A model generated the notes under the pieces. The model had not been told where the DNA came from. It did not search any database and saw only the letters and a program-made list of their open reading frames with translations. From NCBI RefSeq assembly GCF_000524195.1, contig NW_020170393.1, positions 124,001 through 188,000 on the forward strand: a stretch of 64,000 nt of DNA, written 5' to 3'. Every line of letters starts with the position of its first letter. Within the stretch, counting starts at the first letter, position 1. Below, piece by piece: positions 9,801-22,879 of this stretch. The translations under genes were made by a program, and so were the position numbers. This stretch comes from Echinococcus granulosus (lineage: Eukaryota > Platyhelminthes > Cestoda > Cyclophyllidea > Taeniidae).

Positions 9801-12800
9801 GCCTGTTAATCGTTGGTGGAAAGGGGGATAAAAGGGTGATTGATGTTCATACTATGAATGATAAATGAATAACTTTGTAATGGTAAAGGCAAGGGTTTCA
9901 AAATTTACATGAATTCTGTCGAAAGGAAAATATGGTTGTAATAAAGTAATATTTTTGGTGTATTCTTAAATGGATGACTCAAAAGCTACTTATATGAAGT
10001 TTTGTAACGATTGAGAGGGGATAATAGTACATATGAAGTGGATGAGTTTCACCCAAACAAAAAAGTAAAGGACGCGAGACCGCTCTAGGGATTAATCTAT
10101 CCTTCATCGCGATAATCATAAAGGAGTACTCCAATAAGTGGTATCAAAAGACTCCAAACCAATGAAAAGTCTAAAATCGGGTCAAGACAAAAACAAAGAA
10201 GCAGAGGAACAACTGACATGATGGCCTGAGCAGTGAGGATGGACTTGGCCTTCTCACACTCCTCAGCCTCCTTGATCCACTCGTCGCGGTTGATCTCCAC
10301 CATGTTGGCCTTGAGCGACTGGACCCCGGCGTCAATGATTTTTCCCACACGGGTGCACTGTTCATTTGCCTCCTCCAGGCGGGCGGCAGCGAACCAAATC
10401 TGCCGTTCTGTGGGGATCTGCTCGTGCGCCTTGTTGAGGACTACCCGCGCCTGCTCGTAGGTCTCCAGTCGCGCCAGTGCCAGCCACAGCTCCGCTGAGG
10501 TGGGACAGCATTCCACCGCCAGGCTCAGCATTACCCGTGCGTCCTCCTCCTCCTCCAACTCCACTGCCAGCTTCCACAATCGCACGGAATTCGGCACGCT
10601 CTCCAGCGCTTTCAAGCACACACATAATCATCAGCTTGGGGTGTTCACACCATTTAAATGACAAGGACAATATCACACTAGTCACCTTTCTTAAAGACGG
10701 TCCTCTTGGCCTTTAGCTCAGTCTCCAAGTCGGCGGCCTTAACCCAGAGACCAACCGACTGAGGCAAGTGAGTGATGGCCTGTGCAACGATAGATTTTGC
10801 CTGGTCAGGAGGACAGAGGCGAGCCGCCTCCAACCACACGTCCTCTGAGCTAGGACACTTCTCACAGCCCCGCATTATCAGATTGCGCGCGACCTAGTAA
10901 AAGGCAACAGAGTGGACATTTTCTGTTGCTGTGCCAACAAGACGGAAACTGGGCAGCTTGAGTGCTAGCCTCCTAAGGAAAAGCAATTTCATCTTCAGGA
11001 TATAATAGCCCTGAACAATCACCTTTTATAAATAACCCCAAGTCTTGAAGGCAACGATCACTAAACTTGTAACGAATTGAGATTTGTTTTAATTATGCAA
11101 TAAACTGCATGAACCTTTAGCAGTCGCGTGCAATTCGACAACTACGCTGATTTCGTGCCGCCATATTCAAGTCAGTTAAACTAATACCAACATTCCGGCT
11201 CTTTTACGTGGTCGCGATAAGGCTATCTCCAGGTTGGTTTTTCTTTTACCAAATTCATAGATAACTCGGACGCAAAAAACTTGTATCTTGTCAGAATGAA
11301 ATTAGTCTATTCCAAAGCAAATTCCTTGATGTAGAGAAGTAGCAGTATGCAAGATGTGGACAAACCTGCAGTTTACCAGCGATTTCTTCAAGTCGTGCGG
11401 AAACGATCCAACCAGGCGGGTGCTTAGGGTTGGTCTCACGCATCGACTTGAGGAGAAGTCGGGCCTTCTTCACGTCGTTGATGTCACCGGCGTACTGTGG
11501 AATCATTGACTGCAGGTCCGTCAAATATCCCTTAGGGTCCACTACTGTCTGACCCGACACACTGTCCGACACCTAGGAGTGGAGAGGCTAATCAGCGCTA
11601 AAAGTCGATTCCTCGTGGACGAATCCGGGGGCATATTCAAGAAACGTACGTGAAAGAAGGATAAAAAGGATCGCAATTCCCGTAGGGATAGATACCTGGT
11701 TAAGCTTAATGTCCATTAGTGATGTACGAGCCTGTCCGATTTTCTTCATGTCAATATCACCTGTGGGTGTTTGGGCGCCGAAAGGCGTAGTCAATCCGCC
11801 CAGAAGCTGCTCTGCTGGGTCTAACTTTGTGTTTAGCTACAAGAGCGGAGCAAATAAATTAGTCAACAAACCTACGAACGTGAAGCATCATTTGTGGGTG
11901 GTTTTAAAAGAAACGGCACCGTATATTATCCACGGGGTCCCATTTCTCAAATACTTAAATTGTTAGAGCCCCAAATCTCCTATGTGTAAGATATTTTTGT
12001 TTTAATGAACCGCCGTAATCTTTGCTGAAAAACGGAATAATTAGCTTCTCGGGTAGTTGCCTTGTAAATCAGTTGATTTCTGAATAAGCCGTGGTGTTTT
12101 AACACGGACGAAAGACAAGCAATGCAGTACACAGTTATAAATACAGTGGAGTTTATGCCTTATGAGATCATATAAGGAGGACTAACCTGAGTATCCTGAA
12201 GCCCTTTAGCCAGGATGCTATCTGGAACAGGTGTGAAGACTTCAGCACGCGGATTCCTCTGACGTTTGTTGCGTGAGTCGCCCACTTCGGGTAGACTGAG
12301 CCACTCACTCTCTGACACGCTTGCTAGTTCCCTCTTGAGGTCGACAAATTGCTGCTGGATTTTTGGTCGCTCCCGTCGATAACGCTCGATTTCTTCTGCT
12401 TCACGCTTTTCTCTGTAAGTTTTGCGGCGCTCATCCATTCGCTCGTCAATCGAGGCGTAGATCTCATCTGCTTCCTCGTCATCTTTTTCGTAAGGATCCT
12501 TTGAACAAATGCTCCCACCGTAACCTGTGAACTAATTTAGTAAATGCGTGCTTATAACCGATGGGAAGGATTGGAAACAACGATGTGGAGCAAGGGAAGT
12601 TATTTGACATTCGGTTTAATTAAGTGCAATTATGTGACATATTTTATTATCAGCTCACAAAAAAGTGTGCCAAGATAAGTAAGCTTAACATTCTGCAGCA
12701 CTGCTTGGTCCAGTAAATAATTGGGCACTGCATTAAGGTAAAGACTAACGAGAGTTTATTGACCCCGTAATTTGAGGGAGAAACAAGAAAATCTAAGTCT

Positions 12801-13179
12801 GATGCATTTCAACAATATCGCTGACGCAGTTCACAACATTTAAAATCACAAATGAGTTGATGTTTGTAATGACTGCAACTACAAGGTCGCAGAAAATACA
12901 AGACAGCCTTTGCAACAGCAAGGAAAATGCAAAATCAACCTCGTCGTAATTTGACTCATTAAGATCTTCTTCAGTTTCTTCTTCTTTTTCTTGCTCTTTC
13001 TTCCGCTTGGACGGAGCCATATGACGTTCGTCCGAGACATCTGTAGCCTCTCGAGCTGGACCAATATCAGAACGTGTCGTGAAACCAGTGGCACCACGGC
13101 CGACACCAGCAACGTATCCCAATGGCGCCGAGAGACCAATAAATTCCCTCCTTTTCTTCGAAACCATTGACTGAGACAT
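6854..13179 (-). CDS. PRPF6: Pre-mRNA-processing factor 6 (U5 snRNP / tri-snRNP bridging protein)
   Basis: PRPF6 (Prp6, U5-102K) holds U5 to U4/U6 in the tri-snRNP and is needed for spliceosome activation in the nucleus. All 13 exons can be traced on the minus strand: 12940-13179, 12187-12531, 11696-11836, 11366-11572, 10686-10893, 10218-10608, 9418-9609, 9198-9291, 8202-8570, 7593-7726, 7303-7509, 7100-7226, 6854-7006. They join in phase to 935 residues (human 941). The N-terminal PRP1 domain shows [26 protein letters not shown] and RPKIQQQF. The block [20 protein letters not shown] follows, then HAT/TPR-like repeats with [61 protein letters not shown] and [11 protein letters not shown]. Identity to vertebrates is very high. 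The start is the Met of [13 protein letters not shown]; the Met four codons on is equally possible. The intron at 9292-9417 uses a GC donor. The gene is divergent from tektin. Confidence 0.93.
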
Positions 13180-13469
13180 CGTGACAAACCACCACCGCTT
13201 CGCAAATTCGTACTGACCGGGATGCACGTGGTCACTTATAACAAAGGCCGATTAATAGCAAATCCAAAAAAAAGTATCTTTGGAAAGATTCAAGCGGACC
13301 AAGTTTGGTTTCTCAAAAATGTTTTGCTCAAATGCCAGCTTAAGTTGCTGAGTGGAATTTGGCAATATTTAAGACTACAATAAGTTACATTTGGATCCTA
13401 TTTACTTTTCTTATAACAACCATATTTGATAGGAAATTAAGTATATTATTTACGTTGGTAAAAATGAAC
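13180..13469. promoter_or_regulatory. Upstream region of PRPF6
   Basis: This AT-rich stretch lies directly upstream of the PRPF6 start on the minus strand and should contain its promoter. I can point to no convincing TATA box, which is usual for housekeeping genes. The assignment rests on position only. Confidence 0.3.
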
Positions 13470-13740
13470 ATTACATTGTCAGGATGACCATATGGCGACA
13501 GGCTGCACGTACCTCTCACCGGTTTGTGAGATCTGGTTGCATTAAAGCGACCCTTAAGCTAACTTCTTGAGTCAGAAACAAGGAAATCCATTTTCGATTT
13601 TTTCAGCCTATGGATATTTAAGTCTTTCGGTTAGGAGGAGGCTAACTTTCAGCGCAAATAATCGTGTATGGTATATTTTTCCCTATGCCTGCGACAGAGA
13701 ATGCGATCGCCGATTATCAAACGACGTTTGCTTTATGATA
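13470..13740 (+). repeat. Dispersed repeat, copy 1 of 2
   Basis: This stretch is clearly similar to 19335-19600 in the same orientation. Shared segments include CACGTACC, GGTTTG.GAGATCTGG.TGCA, AAATCC.TTTT.GAT, TGGATA.TTAA.TCTTTCGGT and CGA.AGAGAAT.CGAT. It has no significant coding frame and lacks the LTR signature of the other repeat family in this window. The class (SINE, decayed transposon or other) is unknown. Confidence 0.6.
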
Positions 13741-14390
13741 GCACAGGAACTAAATTAAGCCTTTAATCAAACTCATTTTATCACTTTTGACTTTTTAGTC
13801 ATTTCTACGGATGTGATAAGCCACATAAATGCAAATTCAAGGTTCATTCGTAGTCCACAGAAGGAGTAGAGGGTTGTAAACAAGACAGTGATAGAAATTT
13901 CCAAGGCTGGAGAGCCCACATTTTACCACCTAGTAATAAATTATAACTTGGAGAACCTAAGTAATCCATTTATCAAATGGCCCCTCTGAGAAAGATGCTA
14001 GATGATTTAAGTATTTATAATTTAGTTTGAGAGTAAATAGCTATCAAGAGTGTAGTTTAATTCATTTCTCAGGAGAATTTTCCTGCTGTTGGTATGAAAA
14101 GAGTCCACAAAGTGCTGGAAGAAGATATGCTGATGAGAACCAGAGCTTGCACATGACAACTACAGCTGCGCACCAAAACATCAAACGATGTAATTTACAC
14201 CAATGCCCACACAATTGTGTGTACGCTGGCATGGCGACATAGCAGGCAAACTCAAGTCCAGCTCCACTCATTCCTTACGCCAACAATCAGGTGACCATTC
14301 GACCTCGTTCAAAAAATTTGCACTGGCGATCCCATCGATCCAAGGTCTGGAAAGCTAGTTGGAGGAAGCTCTTGTATTCAATCAGCCACT
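13741..14390. other. Intergenic region upstream of tektin
   Basis: There is no supportable gene between the dispersed repeat and the tektin start codon. It should hold the tektin promoter and 5' untranslated region. I recognise no clear motif. Confidence 0.35.
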
Positions 14391-17300
14391 ATGTTTTGTT
14401 CGGACGCGCAGACCTTGGCCCAACGCGCAGCTCCTCGAGAGACACCGCCGTGCTTTCCTGAGCAAGTCTACGCCACTTCAAATGGCATTGAGAGTGGTGT
14501 CTCAACTATTGGTTTTCGCTCGGGTCGCTACGCACCAGAGGAGGCGCGTGCCGCCCTGGAGAATCGGCTTGCTCTGGCGCAGCTGGATGTTGATGTAGGT
14601 GAAAAGAATCGCAGTGATAATAGGAACATGATAATGGAGGCGGAGGAGCGAAGTAAAGCAGATTTCCAAAACACCACGGAGCGACTGAGAGAACGTCTCA
14701 CCGATCTGCATCTATGGAAGACTGAAATGGAGAAGGAGATCCTCAAAGTGATTGACATGAGTGAATCGCTGCTCAGACGGCTGGCGGAGTTGAATACCAG
14801 CCTCAAAACGCTGGATGAGTGCGTTCTCCTGACAACGGACTGCTTAAACGCTCGACAACGACGATTTGGGGAGGACTTGCAGCAAGACGAAGTTGAGCTT
14901 CAGCTCATAAAGGTAAGCGTCAATCTGCTCATTGTCTAGGTGTAAATAGCTTATTTTATAGTTTTTTCGCAAATTTTGAGCGCATGAAAGACTGAGGCCT
15001 AAAATAACATGTCACTTTTTCATAATTAGATTTTTTTCACTGATATAAAAGTGTTCTAAAAACTCTGCAAGTATTACTTGAGGACTATGATAATCATGTT
15101 GTTCTTCGAAGAAGAATGAAATAAGAACCTCTCTCCGTGCTATATATGCCAATAAGAGTGGCAAATTAATGAGCCATGGATTTACAAAGAGCTGTGGTAA
15201 TGTGTTTCTTAACAGCTACCACCTTAAGCAACTTTATATTCGAAATTGAAATCTTTAGCGATGGTCATGAGCAGAAACTCAAAATGGACGTTTTCCAGCA
15301 TTGACAGCCAAACCACTGCATTGAAAGACTTACATAGAATTGCGGGTTTTGATACTGATTAGGACCGAACACTCGAAGTCTACTATTTGCCGCTTTTGTT
15401 TTTGAGTTTTGGAGCACCTGAATTATTTCCGAGTATAGTATGCAGGCTACTCTCATAGTATTATTTTTTATCCGCTCTCTAGCGGCGTACGCAGATCAGC
15501 ATAATACAAAAGCATTTAATTAACCATACGAAGCGAGGTGCCTGAATGAACTCTGCCTTCAATGGTGGGGATAAAAGACTACAAATTGGCGACTATAGTA
15601 CTGATATTTTAGTTTCAGCAGTACCTATCGTGATGTCTTATTTGCTTTTTTAAAAGGAACTCGATATCCTTAACAAGGCCATTGCTCTGATTAAACGGTC
15701 AATAGAACAGGTCAACGATCAACTCAAGTAAGCTCTGCCTTCTATCCATTTGCTTTGTTATAATTATAATAGAGAAAAATACGTAAAAATTGTCCCTAAT
15801 GTACATTAAGAAGGTTTTCGAATCGAACTGGGACTTATTTGGTTAATAACTGCGGGGAAGAGAATAAATTTCAAGGAGTGAAAACCGCCTCTGTTTTTGG
15901 CACAGACCCCAATGTTTACGAAAATTGAAAAACATTTACACATAAAAACGTATTGACACCACCTCAACAGTCTGCTTCACTTTGCCATTCAACCAATCTC
16001 TCCTAGTCAAAAACGGAAGGCTGTCTTAGCACTTGGTGTCTGCTAGCATTTCCAGATTGCAAATGCGTGTAAGCGGCTACTTACTGTTGCCGCAGAAAGG
16101 TCTGTTCCTCGTGAAGTTTCCTTACAAGATATGCGCTCATTACCTCGGGGTTAGTTATTCCAGGGATGATCCCTGAGCTGCAGATTGCAAGCCATTGCAA
16201 TCGGCTTCGCGTGCATAACGGATGTTTGCCGGTCTTTAAAACTTACATTATTCTACTGCCTTACCGTCAAGTGGCCAAGTGTCCCAGCGCCGAATTGGGA
16301 TGTCGTTGAATTCTTCCACTCGAGTAGATATCTGCGTATTTCACGCCCCCATTTGTGAGGAACTACCATCTCACCCCACTTAATGCTTCCACTACTGCCT
16401 TTACCTGCAATCTTGATTAACAGTGCCTTTACTGATCCCAGCATATGCCAGCGCATACGCTACGCTAGAAAACTCTTTTACACCTGTAAATAAATGTTTT
16501 GGTTTGTTTGAAAGCTCCTCATACTTTAAGTATAAGTATGTCGAGTACATCCTTCTCACATTTAGCAACTATTTTATTTATGAAAAAGTTTTCACACAAA
16601 AGTGGCATGCGTAGTAGAAAGACAATGATATTTCTTCGAAGAATATGGGTAGGTGAATAGATGAAGTTTAGAGACAGGGGCAAATAAATAGATAGCTGCA
16701 TGTAATGCTTTTGCGCTATTAGCCGAAACCGCCTGGCAAAGACAAATCTGGAGAAGGCTTGGAGCGATAAACATGAGGCCGACATGCTGGATACGGAGGG
16801 GGCACACCTGACTCCCGAGAGCACCAACAAGCAGCACTACGCGGGCGAGGCCCGCAGCTGGCCTCAGGCCGCCCAGTCCACAGTGGAGTCATGGACCCAG
16901 CACGCTCATGATCTCATCTTGCGCTCGGAGCACGAGCGTATCGCCAGTGATCACCTCCTCCAGCTCTGCGAAAACATCCTCCACGACGTCGAACGTGACG
17001 TTATTCAGCAGAAGGATACAGTCAATGCAGCCTTCCAGCGACGACTCGACGAGTACGAGTGCGAGAAAAAGAACCTCACTGATAAACTCAGAAAGGTCTG
17101 TTCTCTCGTTGGAAGACCATAGGCTTACTGCTACTATTTTATGTAGTATCTACCTGTACCGCTACAAACCGGTGCCATCCCATACAATTCTTAAACAGTT
17201 TTACTGCATCATCAGTCTTTGTGAATGAAGTGGCATGATTTTCCCCATCTTGTAGACATGCGATGAAATCGCTAAAATGGAACAAAGCATCAAGGAATTG

Positions 17301-17740
17301 GAGAATGCAATAGTTGCCAAAGATGCTTACGTCCAGACAGTTCAGACGCGACTTCATTTGCACAACCAGCGACAAAATGTCGAAAACTGTCGTGATCCAC
17401 CTCAGAAGGCGTATGTTTTTGCACCTTAATTGTCGATCAGAGAAGAAGACATGCCGTAACCTTACATAGAAGACACTTATACCTGTGTTTGCAATTCTGT
17501 GACTGTCTCATATTTTTTACTTTTAGAATGCTGGATGAAATGCACAACATTCAAGAAACAATTGATAAGTTGAGAAACCAGTTGTCGAACACGGAGAACA
17601 ATCTCAGGCACCTCCAAGATGAGCAAATGGCTCTGGAGAAACAAATCCACATGAAGAACGCCTCCATTCAGGTGGACAGAGACCACTGCGCTCGTCACCG
17701 CATGCACTTCCCGGCAGCCACGAGACTTTGTGGTCATTAA
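14391..17740 (+). CDS. Tektin family protein (TEKT3/TEKT5-like), ciliary microtubule filament
   Basis: Tektins are coiled-coil proteins that form filaments inside the doublet microtubules of cilia and flagella; in a flatworm this means sperm, flame cells or sensory cilia. Exons are 14391-14912, 15657-15727, 16723-17095, 17256-17410 and 17527-17740, all GT-AG and in phase, giving 444 residues (family about 390-490). The N-terminal part has FRSGRYAPEEAR, then LWKTEMEKEI and CLNARQRRFGEDLQQDEVE, which parallel TEKT3 blocks. Exon 3 carries the WSDK signature. The hallmark nonapeptide RPNVELCRD appears as RQNVENCRD at about residues 361-369. The end, VDRDHC...FPAATRLCG, matches the family tail IDxxKC..MRK.FP.T.RLVG. 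Most of the chain is heptad-like and rich in Glu, Lys and Leu. The exact paralogue is not certain, so no symbol is given. Confidence 0.88.
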
Positions 17741-19058
17741 GCAACGGCAACCCATAAGACTATTTGCGAAGAAGTACAGCTAATGTATTTCTTGCTAGTG
17801 AAGGACGAAAATGTTTTTATAAATAGAATTGCCGCCTCTCACCTTGGTTCATATTTACTACTAACAAGTAACAGTAGCGGTGTATACGGTGTAGTTCATT
17901 GCGATAAGATGTAGTGCTCTCTGCAATAAGTCTAGGCAACGCCTTACTTATTAGCAAAAAAAAACTAAAGCCCTTAATCCGAAGTTTTCTTAATTCATTA
18001 TAATGATTTTGGAAGCTAAGATCTATAGGTATCTCTATAGGATATGCTAGAAAGATCAGGTGAAGTGGTCAATGGTGGAGGACCACCGATTAAAGCCAGT
18101 AGTAAATGTTACTTTAATCTATGTGTGAAAAAAAATGCGTTCCCAGATTTGTTGATGTAAAATTCTTTTGTAGGAGCGTCATATCGGTAGAGAAAGGAGA
18201 TTTGCCGGGCGTCGACTTCTAGTCTTATTGGCGAATTTAAGCCCTTTAGCTTTTATTGGCCATTTTCAAGGAGAAGGGTAGGCATCTGTCTTAGGATAAC
18301 CTGATTTTCCAAAACCAGTCATATAATCAGAGTAGAGAGGAATCATAAAAGCTAAAATATTTTATTGAATTGCTTTAAGCACAAAATCAAGGGCAATCAT
18401 TTAGCAGGCTTGACCAACCAGAACACGTATTCTTCGGCAGTACTAGGGTAGTAAGGCACGCCGGAATCGTTCTTGATGGGTATAAATTTAATATGATGAT
18501 GAAGAAGTCAAACACTCATATCTACCATAAAATTAAGCATTGTTTTATAATGACAACCCGATTTTGAAGGTAGTTGATGGTCCTGCTAATCCTTACCGAA
18601 AGGCAGATTCGGTAACCGTAAAAGTGACGCGAAAGCAACAGGATCGCTTAATTCGGCAGATTTTGTTATACCAAGTAAATGTAGTAGACACTTGACCTCT
18701 CATCCCTATGTCAGCATGATTTGTTGGTTTGATTGGCCTACTTTGTACTATTAGGTAGTAAGAGGTAAGGGTGAGTTAGGCACGTGGTGTTACATGGAGC
18801 ATCAGTAAAATTGCCTCAAAATGCAACGAAACTCCATTTTATGATAATCGAGCAGGCTTATTTTCCATGAGAGTCTTTCAGAGTTACAAAGTAATGTGGA
18901 GGTATAGGGGATTCCTTCGCCAATATTGTCCATTGACCACTGTTGAGGGAGGCGACAGCTGCCCAATCTGCCAACTCCTCGCATCTTAAACCCATACCGT
19001 GGTATCACAGATGATGGTTCAGATATCCTGAATTAACTACGAGAGCGCTTGTCTGAGA
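17741..19058. other. 3' flank of tektin and intergenic DNA
   Basis: I see no gene. A canonical poly(A) signal for tektin is not evident. Open frames are short and unremarkable. The stretch runs into the assembly gap. Confidence 0.35.
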
Positions 19059-19158
19059 NNNNNNNNNNNNNNNNNNNNNNNNNNNNNNNNNNNNNNNNNN
19101 NNNNNNNNNNNNNNNNNNNNNNNNNNNNNNNNNNNNNNNNNNNNNNNNNNNNNNNNNN
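19059..19158. other. Assembly gap of 100 N
   Basis: There are exactly 100 undetermined bases, the conventional placeholder for a gap of unknown size. Distances across it, including the spacing between tektin and the forkhead gene, should not be trusted. Confidence 0.98.
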
Positions 19159-19334
19159 CCTCTAATAATGTAGATGGAGTAGTTGCTGGAGCAAGTAAGT
19201 GCTTGCTTGTGATGGGGGTTGGTGGTGTGCAAGTGAAATGAATTGGAAGAGCAGTCCGCAGGCAACCCAGATGCTTCCAGCGCAATTTTAATCAAACCTT
19301 GCTCAGCTGCCAGACAATGCTTTGTGCTCAGAAC

Positions 19335-19600
19335 TGAATTGTTATGATGTCAACATCATATACTAGCAACACGTACCACTCAGCGGTTTGAGAGATCTGG
19401 CTGCACCAAAGCGAGCCTCAAATAGATTTCTTAAGTTTGAAAAGGGGAAATCCGTTTTTGATGTTCCCGGTCGATGGATACTTAAATCTTTCGGTAATGA
19501 AGAGAATAATTAATGCAAATCATTGTGTATGGCAGATTTTCCCCTGAGCCTTCGATAGAGAATACGATTGCTGAGTGTCTCGGTAGAACAACCACTTTAA
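19335..19600 (+). repeat. Dispersed repeat, copy 2 of 2
   Basis: This is the second copy of the repeat at 13470-13740, in the same orientation. The best-kept core starts at ACACGTACCACTCAGCGG and runs through the CTTTCGGTAATGAAG region to about 19600. It contains no open frame. The copies are diverged, with many substitutions and small indels. Confidence 0.6.
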
Positions 19601-22600
19601 AAAAAAGGCACGAGCCAAAGAAGCGAAAGTGTTCCTTCCGCAGACATTAGGCTGGATTAAAGCGACAGCTTTGTAGAATTTTCCACACCGACTCAATCAG
19701 GCGAATGTATCCCCCTCATGATCTCAGAGTTACATCGGTTCAGCGAAGGTGTTTTAGCAACTTTTCTTGTCTAGAAGAACTGCTTTGCTACTTTCTGACC
19801 AAACCTCCTCCGAGATGAAAATACTGGTAAAATTTGTGCCTGTATGTGTGTATGCGTTTGGAGTGCTGACCAATACAGTGGGCTAATCGGAGTTGTGTAA
19901 AAAATAGCTAACTTGTCACCTCACTCCCTCACCCTATCACTCACCCTTTCCTTATCGCGAATTCCCACACCATTGTGGGCAGCGTTAGCCGGTGTTTTGA
20001 CAACCGGCACGTTTAAAAGCTAAATCTTTTACCTCAGATGCAAGTGAATGAAACATTTGCTGGGTACACCGCGCTCCCTACTCGCATCCCTTTACTCCAA
20101 CTACCGATACTTCCCTCCTCTACCCCAATCCTTTTGCTTCACCCGTCCGACTTGCAGATGGTTTACTTAATTCCTTGTACCTTGGCTCACCTCCCGCACC
20201 TTCGAGCCACCTAATCCCATTGCAATCACATAGTTGCTAGGCTGTGACTCCGACATGAGTTAATATAACAAGTGAGTTTGGAAAATCTTGTGGCCAAAAG
20301 ATACGTGCTGCCATGGCGATTTTTAAAATCTCTTAGACGCTGTCTGATACAACTTTTTTAAAAAAATTCTACACCATGGGTTAAACTTCTCGTCTAACCC
20401 AGTAATTACGCTTGTCTTTGATGCGATTTGGCCACTCTCACTTTAAGTATGTTTACACTTAACACAGGAGCTGTTGTTCAGAAGTAAGACGTCATTCGAA
20501 TCCTCGCCGTTCTTCGGTGCACTTGTATTGCCATGGACCACCTCGTCTCACCTTCACAGATGATGTGCTTGATGCACTGTTGCAGTTTTCTTTAACCACA
20601 AGGTCGAGACAGCTTATTCAGACACATGCCCAGGCCAAAATCTGTTGTGTGAACAGAAGTGGAAACTGGTTTTTCGTTTTCCCAGCTAAAATGCTCCTTA
20701 AACCACCACCCTTTCAAAGGGGAACGCGCAAGTGTTGTGTGTGTGTGTGTATGTGCATATGAAGGGAGTATGTTGTCTCATCACCCCATCACTCTCTCTT
20801 GCCTCCCTTCCCCCCCCCCTGCCTCCGACATCACCACCTTGGGGATCAGAGGGGAGACGGAGCTCTTAGTGGTTTGCGTCAGAGTGGGCAACCTGATGAT
20901 ACAAAGTAGGCTCGTTGCTATGCGCGTGACAACTTGTAGCTGAGTTGTCGGATGGTTAATCAGAGGGTCAGTAGGGGTGGGGAGAGGAGAGAAAACAGAT
21001 GGTCTTATCTTGGTGGCGTGATTTTTTCGTTCCCACATTCTATTTAAACTTTTACAAAATATAAGACTAATTCTTGTACCGTCTCGAATAATGATTTTAG
21101 GCCATGATTTCCCTGCTTTCCAATTTGTAGTAGTTGTCATGTCAAGAAGAGCTTATTGTGTAACAGAGACTTTTTGAAAAAGAAGTTTTGACGATGTCAT
21201 TTGTGATAATCTGAGGTTAGCTGAATGATTTGACCTTCAATAGAAGGTAGTTGACGAACATGCTATTGCTTTGATTTCACTTTGATGCTCTTTATTCCTC
21301 CCTGTTCGAAGGGGCCAATAGAGGCATGACTGAGTGTACCACAACCTACAAGCCTTCTTTCGTGCGGTGGGATAAAGGATCACGTAGTCAACTCATTTGC
21401 GACAGGGGTTGTGTTATAACCACATGGTTTGTGCATATAGCAACGACTAAATATATTTGTCATACCCTGGTATCGGCTCCGGTGATAAACAGGACACTCC
21501 TCTCCCCTCCCTTCCTCCTCCTGCCTTGGGGGCGACAGTTCGCTGCTACAGATACCGAGAGGTAATTTTATGCTTTTTTTCGCCTTAACTTCGTCTTGTC
21601 ACCTGCCCGGACGACCATAAATACCAATTAGGTGTAGGGAGCATTCCGGTTCCACTGGCAACGCCGATTAGATCAAAGTCAACTCTGCATTGGAGGAGGG
21701 CAGGGGGATGTGTTGTATGGATAACCATTTACAGGCCTAGCAATTACCCGAAGTTGCCATTGGCGCTGACCGCTGATAGCGTGGTTATTGCCCTGACCTT
21801 TTGCACGTTTTACGACAGTTCATTTTGCCTTAGTCAGTAAGCCTGGGAATGTGTTTAAGTCTCATAATTAGCCACCTTTTCATCATATGAAGGCATTCAA
21901 CCATAAAAGTAAGCGTCTAATATTTGTATTGAATTGCTTTTCCTTAAATGTTTCAAACATGATCGTTTGTACGCACACACGTACTAGCTGGGATAGAAGA
22001 CGCCTTATCCGGTCCACTATCCACAACCCTAGAATTTATCGCCATCCAAAGAAGTTTGGCATCATCGGGGAAGCTGGGAAAGCGGAGCACATTGTTTAGT
22101 TAGTGCTGACACTTCTAACTGGTGCAACCCTAAAGCATGAGGTGGGGCCATCTCAAGTTACCCCTAAGGGCGCGATGGGGCATAACGACAGAACGGAGGC
22201 AATTTGTGCATTAACTGAATCCCGTCCATCTTCCGCCCAGACTGGGATACACATAAACACACAAAAGTGGTGCGTTCCTGTGACTAAATAAAATAAACGA
22301 AGCAGCTCTCCTCCCCCGGTCTTTCATGAATTTGTGGCGTAATGTGGCTCTTGCTCTCTCATCAGTCTTATTCTACCCTCTCAGTCATCACTGCCTTTCA
22401 ATTGCCCCTCCCCTGGGCTCTCTAACCGGCGCCCACAAAACAAGTGCTGGTCGGTTTGGTGCGCATTATTGCGCGAACGCACGATACACGCGGCGCGAGG
22501 ACCAAACATCAGGACCCTCAAAGTTCCCACACATGCGCATACCTAAACAAAAGAGGTGTTTGTGAGTTTTTGGTCTACTTATTTGAGGTGGGAGAATGGA

Positions 22601-22755
22601 AGGAAGAGGGGAGAAGGCGTGAGGCTATGAAAAGTAGGAAGGTTTTTTGCTCTTTCACACACACACACAAGTGTACCACCGGAGCCATTATCATACCCCC
22701 GACAACGCTGACTGTCACGCATTGACAAGCTCTTCTCGGTCCCTGCGTCATCCCT
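19601..22755. other. Non-coding region left of the forkhead gene
   Basis: I see no gene here. The stretch contains GT-rich simple sequence near 20733-20756, a poly-C run near 20811-20819 and several pyrimidine-rich tracts. It may hold upstream regulatory DNA of the forkhead gene. Open frames of 60-119 codons occur but none shows conserved features. Confidence 0.35.
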
Positions 22756-22770
22756 CCAATGGCTATATAA
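22756..22770 (+). promoter_or_regulatory. CCAAT and TATA elements, candidate distal promoter
   Basis: A CCAAT pentamer (22756-22760) and a TATATAA box (22764-22770) lie together on the + strand. A transcription start would be expected near 22795. The next + strand gene is the forkhead gene, about 640 bp further on, so this could be its promoter with a long 5' leader. The assignment is inference; a second candidate lies closer to the start codon. Confidence 0.35.
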
Positions 22771-22855
22771 ACCCGGCTAGGAGAGGCGGGAAGAGCGCAG
22801 TGTACTTGTGAGGAGGCCTGGACGCTAATAACTCCCAACACCTTGGTTGTGAAGA

Positions 22856-22879
22856 GTGTGTGTGTGTGTGTGTGTGTGG
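22856..22879 (+). repeat. GT dinucleotide microsatellite
   Basis: About twelve uninterrupted GT units lie between the candidate distal promoter and the forkhead gene. A shorter CA run lies at about 22656-22668. Confidence 0.9.

Noticed and set aside
19005..19295. Open frames running through the run of N.
   Set aside because: They exist only because undetermined bases contain no stop codon.
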